Positions 33,343 through 44,119 of a stretch of DNA of 64,000 bases are shown piece after piece. The stretch is from assembly GCA_024291935.2 (NCBI GenBank), contig CM044310.1:80846713-80910712 (forward strand), read 5' to 3'. The stretch's first letter is position 1; each line of letters starts with the position of its first letter. The notes under the pieces were generated by a model. The model had not been told where the DNA came from, searched no databases, and saw only the letters and a list, made by a program, of their open reading frames with translations. The position numbers were made by a program, and so were the translations under genes. This DNA is from Okapia johnstoni. Lineage: Eukaryota > Chordata > Mammalia > Artiodactyla > Giraffidae.

Positions 33343-33989
33343 CTTTGCATGAAATGTTCCCTTGGTATCTCTAATTTTCTTGACAAGATCTCTAGTCTTT
33401 CTTATTCTATTGTTTTCCTCTATTTCTTTGCATTGATCGATGAGGAAGGCTTTCTTATCCTTGCTATTCTTTGGAATTCTGCATTCAAATGGATATGTGT
33501 AAAGTGGACTCAGTTATAAAATGTTCTGAAATCTGAATGACCTATCATATATTATATCATCCTTTTAAGTGTCTCCCTCAGTTTATTAGGAATATTATTA
33601 TTATGGTTTTATTTTCTTATAATATATTTGTCAAGTTTTGGTTTTAGAGTTAAACCAGTCTAACAAAATGAATTGGAAAGTATTATCTCTTCTTTCTTCT
33701 GAAAATTTTTATAGAATTTATGTAATTTCTTCCTTAAAATTTTGATAAAATTCACAAGTAAAGCTATCTGAGCCTGGAGTTTTCTCTAGGGGAAAGGTTT
33801 AAATCAAACATTCAATTTCTTTAATAGATATAAGGCAAATCAGATATTTTATTTGATATTTTTTGTCTTTCAAGGAATTTGCCCATTTCATCTGTGCTTT
33901 TCAATTTAATGGCATAAAGTTGTTCATAATATTCTCTCACTATCCTTTTGATTTCCATAGGGTCTATAGTGATGTCTCTTCTGACATTG

Positions 33990-34035
33990 GTAATCTCTCT
34001 CTCCCTCTCTTTCTTTCTTTCTTTCCCCTACCCTT
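33990..34035. repeat. CT-rich simple repeat
   Basis: 'ctctctctccctctctttct' passes into CTTT units inside the inverted L1 segment. Confidence 0.9.
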
Positions 34036-34506
34036 TCTTCCTGTCAGTATAGCTAGGAATTTTTTAATTTTATTTGTCTTTTCAAAAAACTGACTGCCGG
34101 TTTTATTGATTTTAACCTTTCTTTCCCTTTCTAATACAAGCATTTAAAGGCATGAATTTCCTTCTAAGCACTACTTTAGCTGCACCACACAAATTTCAAT
34201 AAGTTGTGTTTACATCATTCTTCATTTTAAACATATTTCTTGTTTTCCTTGTGATTTTTGATTTGATTCATAAGCTCCTTAGAAATGTGCTATTTAGTTT
34301 CCAAATATTTTTTCATTTTCAAATTATTGATTTGTTGTTATTGTTTTACAATTGATTTCATTTGATCAATTTGATCAGACTGCAGACATAATGTGATTTC
34401 AACCCATTTAAATTTACTAAAGCTTTTTTGTTTGGTTTTTATGGACTATCTTGGTAAATGTTTTTAAAAATGCAATGTGGATTCTACTGATGTTGACTGT
34501 TGCATT

Positions 34507-34652
34507 AAAAAATGTAACATATGAAACATATGGCATATGGAACCTGCGGCATATGGAACCTTAGCTCCCTGACCAGGGATGAAGTCTGCATCCCCTGCAC
34601 TGAATTGAAGGTGGAATCTTAACCACAGGGTCTCCTGGGAAGTCCCTGGCTA
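34507..34652 (-). mobile_element. CHR-type SINE, antisense, with TSD
   Basis: Antisense CHR landmarks 'cttagctccctgaccaggga' and 'gtctcctgggaagtccctgg'. 7-bp TSD ttgcatt at 34500-34506 and 34653-34659. A short internal duplication of 'cggcatatggaacct' lies near its 3' end. Confidence 0.78.
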
Positions 34653-35117
34653 TTGCATTCTATAAACACCAGCCAGTTGAGCTGGTTCAGAGTGATCTTC
34701 AAATGTTTTGTATCTTTATAGATTTTTCTGTCTACTTATTCTATCAATTACTGAAAAAGATGTCCTAAAATTTCCAACAGTAACTGTGAATGTGTCTTTT
34801 TCTCCTTTCATCTCTGCCAGTTTTTGCTCATGTATCTTAAAGTTTTGTTACTAAGTGCATTCACATTTAGGATGGCTTTATATTCTTGATGAGTTGACCC
34901 TTTTATCTTTATGAAATGACCCTTTTCATGTCTTTCAATAGGAAGAACACTTCCCGATTCAGTTGGTTAACAAGGCTCGTATTGCAGTGATACTAAAACC
35001 AGATCAAAAAGTTACAAGATAAAACTATAGAACAATATCCCTTATGCACACAGACAAAAGCATCCTCAAGTAATACTAACAAATTGAATCTAACAATATG
35101 TAGACAGTATAATACAT

Positions 35118-35640
35118 TATGTTAGCTTGAGTCCTCCAGGAAGCAGATGATGAGATAGAAAGGACTGTAAGAAATTTATTTGGGGGTAACATCTGTGAAA
35201 GAGCTTCCCAGGGGGCTCAATGTTGAAGAATCCGCCTGCTAATGCAGGAGATGTGGGCTCGATCTCTGGGTGGGAAAGATCCCCTGGAGGGAAATGGCAC
35301 CCCATTCCAGTATTCTTGCCTGGGAAATCCCATGGACAGAGAAGCCTAGCAGGCTGCAGTCCATGGGGTCACAAAAGAGTCAGATACGACTTAGCGACTA
35401 ACAACAACACCACCAAACACTTGTGAAAGATAAGGGATGAGAGCACAATTCTTTAGGGAAAGCTCTCAAACTATGAAGCAGCTCTGATACCTGTGAAAAG
35501 AAAGGGAGAAAGTAGGATTGGTCAGGAAGGTGCAACTCTAACAAAGCCTTGACTAGCCATTGAAGCTCTGTAGAACAGATTGCTCATTGGGGAACTTCTG
35601 TATTTGGTAGAATTGGTCGGATCTCAGGACCAATACTAGA
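35118..35640. other. unassigned insert within the L1
   Basis: Sequence on both sides of the Bov-tA at 35202 ('tttatttgggggtaacatct', 'acttctgtatttggtagaat') does not match L1 ORF2, and roughly 300 bp of ORF2 is missing here. Likely an older repeat of unknown name. Confidence 0.4.
35202..35419 (+). mobile_element. Bov-tA SINE, sense, with TSD
   Basis: Full Bov-tA. Near-TSD ctgtgaaag (35193-35201) and cttgtgaaag (35420-35429). Confidence 0.93.
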
Positions 35641-35750
35641 GCTTTCTCAATGACTCAGCAGTAAAGAATCCACCTGCAGATGCAGGAGACATGGATTTGA
35701 TCCCCTGGGTCAAGAAGATCCCCTGGAGGAGGAGATTGCAACTCATTCCC
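35641..35750 (+). mobile_element. Bov-tA SINE fragment, sense, 3'-truncated
   Basis: tRNA-like head 'tgactcagcagtaaagaatc' and the first part of the Bov-A body to 'gcaactcattcc', then a return to L1 sequence. The loss of the SINE 3' end means a later deletion. Confidence 0.85.
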
Positions 35751-37667
35751 ATATGACATTCAACAAGTGATGAAATGAATACTAAAAAGAAATAAAAGGT
35801 ATGCAGATTGGAAAGGAAAGAGTAAACCTTTTTACCTTACAGATGATATGATCATCTATATAGAAAAAACCCAAGAAAATCCTAAAAATGTTGCTGGAAA
35901 AAGAAGTGAATTTTAGAAACAGTACAGGATAGAAAGTCAAAAAACAAAAAGTCAATTGTTTTTCTATATAGAAAATGAACAATGGGAAACTGAAATAAAA
36001 ATAAATATCACAATAATGTAAAAGACAGACAACACTTGGCTGTAAATCTAATAAAATAAGTGCACAATCTGTACACTAAAATTTTTTTTGAGAAAACTAA
36101 AGATTAGCTGAATAAATGGGTATAACAACATTTATAGGTGAGAGGGTTACTGTTAAAGTGTCAGTTCTCCCCAAAGCAATCTATAGATTCATTGCAATCC
36201 CAATCAAAATCTTAGTAGCCTTTTTTAAATTTGATAGGCTGATTTAAAAATATATATGAAAATGCAAATAATTTAGAATAGCCAGCATAGTTTTTAAAAA
36301 TAAGAAAAATATTGGAGGACATTCACTACCTGATCAGTATGATACACATACTGAAACTTGATAAGCTACACTTATCAAGGCAGTATGGTGTTGCATAAAA
36401 AAATCAACATATAGATTGCAGGAACAGAAGGGAGATTCCAGAAATAAATTTGCACATATAAAGCCAACTGATTCTTGACAAAAGCACCAAAGTAATTCAG
36501 TGAGGAAATGCTAGTCTTTTCAACAAAGATGTAACCCCAATGTGATAAATGATGCAGAAAAATTGGATATCAGTGTTGAAAAAATAAACCTCAACCATTA
36601 CATATAAAATTTAAAACATAAAGCTAGAAATTATCATAGGCTTAAACATTGAAATGGAAACTATGACATTTCTAGAAGAAAAATATAGAAAGAAAATCTT
36701 TGCAATTTTGTTAGGCAATACTGTATTAGACAAGATATAAAAAGCACAAACCATAAAAATTGGTTAAGTCAGACTTCATAAAAACCCAAAAGGTACTCTT
36801 TTGAAAAACACTCTTTAAAGAAGGAAACGCAAACCAAAATTGGAAATTAATTCACAATACATCCATCTAGCAAGGGACTTGTATATGAAATCTTTAAAGC
36901 ACTCTCACAATATAATATTAAGAAGACAGATAATCTAATTTTAAAATAGACAAAATATGACATTTCTCCAAGAAGACAGATGACCAACAAGCTCATGACA
37001 AGATGTTCAACATTACTAATTATTAGAGAAGTGCAAATCAAAACTGCCATGTGATATCACCTCACATCAGTTCAAATGGGCATTATGAAAAGGTCTACAA
37101 ACAATCAGTGCTGAAGAGGGTGCAGAGAAAAGGGAATGCTCCGGCACTGTTGGTGGGAATGTAAATTGGTGCAGCCATTGTGGAAAACAGCATTGAGGTT
37201 CCTTAAAAACTAAAACCAGAGTTACCATACGATCCAGCAATACCATTCATGGGGCATATATAGAGAAAACTATAATTTGAAAAGATTCCTGCACCCCAAT
37301 GTTCATTGCGGCAGTATTTACAATAGCCAAGACATGGAAATGACCTAAATGTCCATTGACAGATGAATGGATAAAGAAGATGTGGTACATATATACAATG
37401 GAATACTACTCAGCCATAAAAAGAATGAAATAATGTCATTTGCAATAACATAGATGGATCTAGAGATTATCATACTGAGTGAAGTCAGTCAGACAAAGAC
37501 AAATATTATATGATATCACTTGTTTGTGGAATCTAAAAAATAATATTAATGAATTTATTTGAAAAAGAAAATAGACTCACAGACATAGAAAACAAACATA
37601 TAGTTACCAAAGGGGAAAGAGGAGGAGGGATAAATTAGGAGTATGAGATTAATTAGGAGTATGAAAT

Positions 37668-37788
37668 TGGGCTTCCCTGGTAGCTCAGCTGGACAAGAAT
37701 CTGCGGGCAATTCAGGAGAACCTGGTTTGACTCCTGGGTCAAGAAGATCCCCTGGAGGAGGGATAGGCTACCCACTCCAGTATTCATG
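37668..37788 (+). mobile_element. Bov-tA SINE fragment, sense
   Basis: 'gggcttccctggtagctcag' to 'cccactccagtattc'. The 3' half is missing and a second Bov-tA starts at once. Confidence 0.88.
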
Positions 37789-38010
37789 GGCTTCCCTGGT
37801 GGCTCAGGTGGTAAAGAATCCACCTGTGATGTGGAAGACATGGGGTTCGATCCCCGGGTTGGGAAGATCCCCTGGAGGAGGGCATGACAACCCACTCCAG
37901 TATTTTTGCCTGAAGAATCCCCATGGACAGAGGAGCCTGGTGGGCTACAGTCTATGAGGTTGCAAAGAGTTGGACATGACTAAGCAACTAAGAACACCAC
38001 AGCACATGAG
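37789..38010 (+). mobile_element. Bov-tA SINE, sense, full length
   Basis: Full element from 'gggcttccctggtggctcag' to 'aagcaactaagaacacc'. It directly follows the truncated copy, either by insertion into the first SINE or by recombination between the two. Confidence 0.93.
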
Positions 38011-38299
38011 ATTAATAGATACAGACAAATATAGAGAAAATAGATAAATGGCAAGGATTTACTACATAGCACAGGTAGCTATATTCAAAATATCCTATAA
38101 TAATCTCTAATGGAATAATCTGAAAAGAAATATATCTCACAATGAGATATAATTATACAACCATTAGAGTGACCAAAATGAAAAAGAAGGACAATACCAA
38201 GTGTTGGCAAAGTGATGGGGCACCTGGAACTCCCATGCACTGTTAGTGAGAATGTAAAATGGTACAGTGACTTTGGAAAACTGTTCAGCAGTCTTTAAA

Positions 38300-38582
38300 C
38301 TTTCTTTATTTTATTGCAGTAGAGTTGCTTTGCAACACTGTGTTAGTATCAGCTGTATAGCAAAGTGAATCAGTTACACATGTACATATATCCCCTCTTT
38401 TTTAGATTTCCTTTCCTTTTAGGTCACCACAGAGCACTGAGTAGAGTTCCCTGTGCTATACAGCAGGTTCTCACTAGTTATCTATTTTATACGTTTTAGT
38501 GCATATATATCAATTCCAATTCATCCCACCCCTCCTCCTTTGGTATCTATAAGTTTATTGTCTACATCTGTGTCTCTAACTT
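38300..38582 (-). mobile_element. L1 3' UTR fragment, antisense, inserted in L1M with TSD
   Basis: 'ttctttattttattgcagta', 'acactgtgttagtatcagct' and 'ctatacagcaggttctcact' are antisense ruminant L1 3' landmarks. A 13-bp near-TSD flanks it: agcagtctttaaa (38287-38299) and agcagttttaaaa (38583-38595). Confidence 0.85.
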
Positions 38583-38927
38583 AGCAGTTTTAAAAACTAG
38601 TTTAACATATACTTACCACACGACTCAGTCATTTCACTACTAAGCATTTACCACATATGTCCACAAAAAAATCCCCCAAAGAAATATTTATAGTAGCTTT
38701 ACCCAGAATAGCCCCAACTAGAAACAACCAACCAACAACCTAAATATGCACCAACAGCTGTACAATATTCATAAAATGAAACGCTGCTCAATAATAAACA
38801 ATGAACTACTAATGCGGGTAAGACTGATGAACCTATGAAACCATTCAATGCTTCTAAAACTTTTGGAGGTGAGGGATAGGTTTCTGACATAGCTTGTAGT
38901 CGTGGTTTCACAGATGTGTCGTTGTTG

Positions 38928-39014
38928 TTGTTCACTTGCTCAGTTGTGTCCGACTCTTTGTGACCCAATGGACTGCAGCATGACAGGCTACCCCGTCCTT
39001 CACCATCTCCTGGA
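38928..39014 (-). mobile_element. BovB 3' tail, short, antisense
   Basis: 'tgctcagttgtgtccgactc' to 'ccttcaccatctcctgg' is the last 90 bp or so of BovB. A TSD agatgtgt/agatgtat flanks it. Confidence 0.8.
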
Positions 39015-39349
39015 GATGTATAATTATCTCATCTAGTAGTATATATTAAATATGTGTAGTTTTTGGTAGGTCAATCATACCTCAAAGAAGAAATTCTAAA
39101 ACAGACACTAATCTGCAAAGACAGAAAACGGATTCCTATTTGCCTGCAACTGAGACGCTGGGGGAGATTGACTGTCAAGATCATGAAGAGACTTCTTAAA
39201 GTGATGGTAATGTTCTGTGTCTTGACTGGGGCGAAGGTCTCATGTGTATATACATTTGCCAACTCATAGAATTATTGAGTATGTTTTATCTCATGCAAAT
39301 GAAACCGCAACAAAGTTACTTTGATTAAAAAGAGGCTCCTTAGTGTTTA

Positions 39350-39600
39350 ATTATATGGATTTATTGAGTCAAGTCTTTAATAAATTTTCTACACTCAGAT
39401 ATTTAAGCTGTTTCTGAGTTTTCATTATTTAAAAAATACTTTTATGCACATATGTGCACATGCATCTTAGGATATATATTCAATTATTTTTGAGGTTAAA
39501 TTTCTAAAATCAAATCAATTGCATCACTTGATACATACTAATAACATGACCTCTATAGGTATTGAATCAAATTTCAGTCCCATCAACCACATGAAATACA
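39350..39600 (-). mobile_element. L1M fragment, antisense
   Basis: 'tttatgcacatatgtgcaca' and 'aattgcatcacttgatacat' fit an antisense L1M. Very decayed. Confidence 0.5.
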
Positions 39601-39849
39601 GAAGGGGTTGAGTGAGGATAGGGATGGTTCCACCTAAATCTACTCCAGATAAAAAATCAACATTCAGAGATTTGGTCGTAAGGTCATCTCTGTCTTGCTT
39701 GTTAGAAAATCTGCCTCTTTGCCTTTACTCAGTCCAGTAATCACAGGTGTTGCGGTTATTCTGAAAATATCATGGAGTCAAGCACTGATCCACTCTGGGA
39801 GGAGAGGTTGAGAGGGATTCTCAGGAATTAAGAGCCTTGCTTCATAGGA

Positions 39850-40285
39850 TTATTTTTAAATTGCAGTTAAATATATGTATACAAAACATTAAAATTTCCA
39901 CTTTAACCATTTTTTTAAAGACTATTTTAAAAGAACAGTTTTAGGTTCACAGCAAATTCAGGCAGAAAGTACAGGGTTTCCATATAACTTCTGCCCTCAC
40001 ATATGCATAAACTCCCCCATTAGCAACATCCCCACCAGAGTGGTATACTTGTTACAATCAATAGAACCTACATTGACACATCATTATCATAGAATAGTTT
40101 ATATTAAGGTTCATTCATGATGTTGTACGTTCTATAGGTTTAGACAAATACATGGTGACATATCTCTACCATGGTAATATCATTGGAAGTAGTTTTATAC
40201 CTTAAAAATCCTTTGTGCCCCACTAATTCACCAGTCTCCTCCCACCCCTAGCCACTACTAACCATTGATCATAGGATTATTTTTA
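39850..40285 (-). mobile_element. L1M 3' UTR fragment, antisense
   Basis: 'cagttttaggttcacagcaa', 'ctcccccattagcaacatcc', 'tgatgttgtacgttctatag' and 'ctcctcccacccctagccac' follow the antisense L1M 3' end. Confidence 0.75.
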
Positions 40286-40755
40286 AACATGGGAGAATAA
40301 TCAAACATTAAATAACTGAGAAATCCAATGTGATGAGAGCTACGCCAGAGGGCCAGAAGAGGCCACACTTGATATAACTGTTGAACAGAGGGTGGTTGCT
40401 GCAGACTTGCGCAGACTGGAAAGTGCAGGCTGCAAGCCCAGCTCTGCCTTTATTGGAGGAATGTGTCACAGAGGCTAGACCTAACCTGGGGTGGGAGGAC
40501 CTCCCTGAGGAGGCAGAGGTGAGGCTGGGTAGGAGGGGGCAGACCATGTGTGCCCACATGCGAAAACCTGCATCCTGACCATCCTTAGGATGGACCCCTG
40601 AAGAAAGGGAAGGACACCTGAGATGTGCCATTAGCACCAGCTCCTGTCTGCACCCAGGTCTGACTTTAGGAAGAGCAGATGGCAAAGGCCTTCCTTCTCC
40701 ATGTCTGACTGCTCGTGTTCCAAGCATGTTCCATCATGGTCACGGTCAACGTTAA
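40286..40755. other. unique sequence, no gene seen
   Basis: A 139-codon minus-strand frame covers 40308-40727 without any recognised domain. A + strand frame of 65 codons overlaps it. Confidence 0.35.
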
Positions 40756-41190
40756 GGGCATAGGCTCTGGAGTCAGACTGTGCGTTCAAAGCCCTGTCTA
40801 CTTCTTACTGGTCGTGGGATTGTGAGCCATCAATGCTGCCTCTCTGTACCTCACTTTCATCATTTGTAAATGGAAGATAATAGTAGTGCCTGTTGTTGTT
40901 GAGTTGCTAACTCGTGTCTGACTCTTTTGCAGTCCCATGGACCGCAGCCCGCCAGGCTCCTCTGTCCAGGGGATTTCCCAGGCAAGAATACTGGAGTGGG
41001 TTGCCATCTTTCCGACCCAGGGATTGAACCCGCATCTCCTGCACTGGCAGGTGGGTTCTTTACCACTGAGCCACCAGGGAAGCCCAATAGTGGTGCATAT
41101 TTCTTGGTTTATTGTGGGGATTAAATGAGTCTATCTATGTAAAGGTTTTAAAGTCCTCAGTAAAGTGTAAGTGTTCTAATTATCATTCAA
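40756..41190 (+). repeat. MIR SINE, sense, split by Bov-tA
   Basis: First half 'ggctctggagtcagactgtg' and 'cctctctgtacctcactttc' to 'aatagtagtgc'. Second half after the SINE 'tattgtggggattaaatgag' and 'aagtcctcagtaaagtgtaa'. The halves join in MIR order. Confidence 0.85.
40890..41085 (-). mobile_element. Bov-tA SINE, antisense, with TSD
   Basis: Antisense Bov-tA with a small internal deletion. 11-bp TSD aatagtagtgc (40879-40889) and aatagtggtgc (41086-41096). Confidence 0.95.
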
Positions 41191-41730
41191 CCAGCACAGA
41201 CAGTGTGCCTGGGCCAAGCCAGGATCATTTTAGGTTGCTGGGGATCCAGCATGAAGAAAACAAATAGATATCTCCTGTGAAGGTGATTGCATTCTAGTGA
41301 GTGGAAATGGAGAAGGAAACAGAAACTCAGGAAAAGACCAGATATGATAAGTGCTGTCATGGGGGGTGACTGAGGATGGAAGGTTCTTTAGGATTCCACT
41401 GGGTGGTTGGCAAAGCTCTCTTGGTGGAAGGGCTTCTTGAGCAAAAATATGAAGGATGAGAAAAAGCCATACAAGGTTCTGGAGGCAGAACCTTACATGC
41501 AAAGGTCCTGAGGTGGTCTTGCTATGATGCATAACAGGTAGAAGCCTGTGAGGCTGGAGGGCAGTGAGTGCGGGAGAGATGAAGAAAGAGCGACCAGAAA
41601 CCCCATCCGCTGCAGCACAGAGTGAGGAGTTCAGACTCTTTAGTGCTTTCACAGAAATACTCTGGAGAGACATGAGGCAGGAAAGTGGTGTATCTGATAA
41701 ACTAGATGACTGTGATTTTCTCACTGCTTC
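41191..41730 (-). mobile_element. L2 LINE 3' fragment, antisense
   Basis: 'gattgcattctagtgagtgg', 'gatatgataagtgctgtcat', 'acatgcaaaggtcctgaggt' and 'gaggagttcagactctttag' follow antisense L2 order. The 164-codon frame over it is fortuitous. Confidence 0.75.
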
Positions 41731-41944
41731 CTCTAATGTCTTTTTGTCACATTCTTACCAACTGGTCATGCCAACCTATTACCATAAATTTGGTCAAAAT
41801 GCACCACTTAGGGATAACACTCCTGGGAGTAGCCTCTTTCCTGAGCCACCCTCCTTCTGTCCCCACCCTGCGCCACTGTCCAGAGGCAGGATGATGGGGC
41901 CACAACCAGGACTGTCTTGTGAGCTGCCCTGAGGATGTAAGGAA

Positions 41945-42106
41945 TCCTACTCACTCTTCAGTCATCAGCTGTTTTTTGAGCGTGTCTCTTGTGTCCTGAA
42001 CTGAGCTAGAGGCTGTGGACCAGAAGTGGATGCCGAGGTCTCTGCCCACACCCTAGAGGGAGCTTGGTCTAGTTATGGAGTTAAGACTTGCCTGAAATAA
42101 TTAGTA
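41945..42106 (-). mobile_element. L2 LINE 3' fragment, antisense
   Basis: 'gtgtcctgaactgagctaga', 'gaggtctctgcccacaccct' and 'gagggagcttggtctagtta' follow the antisense L2 3' end. It may continue after the Bov-tA. Confidence 0.6.
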
Positions 42107-42116
42107 AGTGGTTTAA

Positions 42117-42322
42117 AAGTGAAGGTCACTTAGTTGTGTCTGACTCTTTGCGACCCCATGGACTGTAGCTGCCAGGCTCCTCTGTCCATGGAATTCTCCA
42201 GGCAAGAATACTGGAGTGGGCTGCCATGCCCTCCTCCAGGGGATCTTCCCAACCCAGGGATCGAACCTAGGTCTCCCATATCACAGGCAGATTCTTTACT
42301 GTCTGAGCCACCAGGGAAACCC
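42117..42322 (-). mobile_element. Bov-tA SINE, antisense, with perfect TSD
   Basis: Antisense Bov-tA with identical 11-bp TSD aagtggtttaa at 42106-42116 and 42323-42333. Confidence 0.96.
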
Positions 42323-42333
42323 AAGTGGTTTAA

Positions 42334-42839
42334 GGCATGATTAAAATTCACTGTTAGATTGGATGGCTTATAGGCAGCCGAGGGCTATAGGAGTTCAGAT
42401 AACTGGCAATGCAGATGATAGATTTTAGAGTTCCCGTAGACCACGACAGCAGCTAGGGCCCCTGATAGAAGATTTCCACAACAACTGCAGTTCTGCCAGA
42501 CCTCTGGGAGAAAACAGATCCTGTGGGGTAAACCTGGAAGGGACTCTGATAGCAGCTACCTCACCGGGAGACACACACACACACACACCGCTTTAATACC
42601 TATAATCCTGGTAGAAGTGAAAAGTTCACAGCTGAACAATACCACCCTGACCTTTAAATGTCTTCAGGTAAATAGCAGTGAGCCGAGTGTGGGAGTGGGA
42701 ACTTTCAGCTGGAATTTCCGTGTTCTGATGATTGGCCCTGCAGCTTGTGCTACTGACCTGATTTTGGCATGTTCAGAAAACTTTTCTCTGAATCAACCAA
42801 CCAGCCAGTTAACCAACTAGCACTTTTAAAGTTTTATGT
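42334..42839. other. unique sequence with a short (AC)n
   Basis: No gene seen. 42571-42589 is a short AC repeat. Confidence 0.4.
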
Positions 42840-43500
42840 AATTTTAATTTTTTCAGTTTTCTTGAGATGTAGTTGACATACATCACTATAAAAATGCTAG
42901 GTTAAATCACTGTTTAAATACTAGTTTGACTTACATACATTGTGAACTAATTAATATTATGTAATAATTACCACAATGAGCTCAGTTAACATCATCCATC
43001 ATCTCATTTAGAAACAATAAAGAGAAAAAGAAAAAAATTGCCTTTGATGAGAACTGTTAGGATTTACTCTCTTATATATCCCAGAGCACGGGGAACTGTA
43101 GTCATCATGTTTACATTATGTCCATTATGTCCATTATGTACATTACATTATGTCCCTAACATTTATTTATCTTGTAACTGGAAATTTGCACTTTTTGACT
43201 CCCTTCATTCAAATCCCCCTCCTCCACCCCATCTCTGAATACGATCTATTTGTCAACTGCTTTGTTTTTGCTCTTTAATATTGTTCTTTTTTAGATTCCA
43301 CATATAAATGTGATTATTCAATATTTGTCTTTCTCTGTCTGGTTTATACACTTAGGATAATGCTCTCCTAATTCCTCTAAGTTTTTGTAAATGGCAAGAG
43401 TTCTTTTTTTCTCAAAGCTATATGATATTACATTCTATCTGTGTATCCAAACCACATCTTTTTTTGCCCATTCGTTTGTCAATGGACACTTAACAACCAG
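42840..43500 (-). mobile_element. L1 3' UTR and ORF2 end, antisense
   Basis: 'ttcttgagatgtagttgaca', 'gaactgttaggatttactct', 'ttcttttttagattccacat' and 'tctgtgtatccaaaccacat', with the ORF2 end near 43470 ('tcgtttgtcaatggacactt'). Old L1 (L1MA/MB-like). Confidence 0.8.
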
Positions 43501-43612
43501 TACTTACTGAGCTGACTGCCTGGTGACACAGGTCTGGTGTGTGTATTCAAAGAGCTTGCAGCAAACTAGGAAATGTGCAATGTACATCCAGTAACCACCA
43601 AGTGATGGTGGG
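43501..43612 (-). repeat. possible L2 3' end fragment, antisense
   Basis: 'cagtacttactgagctgact' and 'tcaaagagcttgcagcaaac' resemble the antisense L2 end. Weak. Confidence 0.45.
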
Positions 43613-43835
43613 ATGGTTAAGAGCTTGGTTCCAGACCAGAAAATCCCAAACCAGAATTTCAAACTCCACCCCCCATTTACTTGTGAGCTTCAGACACCAC
43701 ACCAAAAAGCTCTAACTCTCCATCAAGAAAACAAGACCAACAACAAACTCTTTCTTTCAGGTTAATGTGAAGAAGAAGCCCAGGTCCTGACAAATAATAT
43801 ACATTCAATAAATGTTCAGTCTTTGAAAGTACTGC
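43613..43835 (+). repeat. MIR SINE, sense, decayed
   Basis: 'tggttaagagcttggttcca', 'catttacttgtgagcttcag' and the end 'acattcaataaatgttcagt' agree with sense MIR order. Confidence 0.6.
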
Positions 43836-44107
43836 TCAGCAACTGTTACTCAAATTGCTTTGTTTATTTGTTAGTAATAATAACTGTGTATTCTTAGCTT
43901 GGGCTCCTACAAGCAGCCTGAGTTGGGGACCGTGTGTGGAAGGTTCTGTGGGGGAGTGTTCTTAGGAAATACCCCTGTGAGGGGGCGAGGGTGGCAGGAG
44001 TGGGCAGGTAGTGAAAACGGTCCTACAGGGAGCTCTGGAGCTGGGTGGCCCTTCAGATGGTCCCACTTAGAGACAGGGAGTGGCCTTTGTATCCCTGCAT
44101 CACCCAG
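43836..44107. other. unique sequence, no gene seen
   Basis: No repeat or coding signal recognised. Confidence 0.35.
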
Positions 44108-44119
44108 TCTTTGGCCATG

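Larger units (their letters stand above)
31681..33490 (-). mobile_element. BovB (RTE-clade) LINE, 5'-truncated, antisense
   Basis: The longest BovB in the window, about 1.8 kb of an element usually about 3.2 kb. On the + strand it starts with the 'gttcagttcagtcactcagt' tail, the 3' end BovB shares with Bov-A SINEs. Reading in reverse gives the C-terminal domain, the reverse-transcriptase domain and the linker before it. The N-terminal AP-type endonuclease is absent because reverse transcription stopped near 33490. One frameshift (about 33082) and one in-frame TAG (about 33030) break the frame, so it cannot mobilise itself. Confidence 0.95.
33491..34941 (-). mobile_element. L1 ORF2 segment, inverted 5' part of a twin-primed L1
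   Basis: The + strand reads as antisense L1 ORF2: 'tgaatttccttctaagcact', 'gtgatttttgatttgattca' and 'tctgccagtttttgctcatg'. In L1 order this covers the endonuclease region (near 34940) through the start of the RT (near 33560, the IPKPD..ITRKENYRPIS region). At 34942 the strand switches and the L1 resumes from the same RT point. The frame is heavily decayed. A CHR SINE lies inside. Confidence 0.8.
34942..38135 (+). mobile_element. L1 ORF2 (RT onward) plus 3' UTR, sense part of a twin-primed L1
   Basis: It begins at 'aagaacacttcccgattcag', the RT region of ORF2, and keeps L1 order: 'taaaaccagatcaaaaagtt', 'cagatgatatgatcatctat' (the catalytic box area), 'aatactactcagccataaaa' and 'agactcacagacatagaaaa', ending near 38135. 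It is interrupted by an unassigned segment with a Bov-tA (35118-35640), a partial Bov-tA (35641) and two adjacent Bov-tA copies (37668-38010). Many stops; not functional. Confidence 0.88.
38140..39340 (+). mobile_element. L1M (old L1) ORF2 end and 3' UTR, sense, with two insertions
   Basis: 'agtgaccaaaatgaaaaaga', 'atgcactgttagtgagaatg', then after an insertion 'tgtccacaaaaaaatccccc' and 'tatttatagtagctttaccc', and later 'tgatggtaatgttctgtgtc' with 'tatacatttgccaactcata'. More diverged than the L1 just upstream. The part after 39060 may belong to a second L1M copy. Confidence 0.75.

Noticed and set aside
37668..38010. direct repeats suggestive of a CRISPR array
   Set aside because: They are two adjacent Bov-tA SINEs in mammalian DNA; there are no regular short spacers and no cas genes.
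33491..38135. inversion breakpoint at 34942 as a chromosomal rearrangement
   Set aside because: Both strands belong to one L1 and the breakpoints meet at one L1 position, so twin priming explains it without a chromosomal inversion.
40308..40727. 139-codon minus-strand open frame
   Set aside because: No known domain, no splice or promoter context, and overlap with a + strand frame. It may simply be chance in GC-rich DNA.
41230..41724. 164-codon minus-strand open frame
   Set aside because: It overlaps a decayed antisense L2 3' end, has no recognised domain and is overlapped by a + strand frame.
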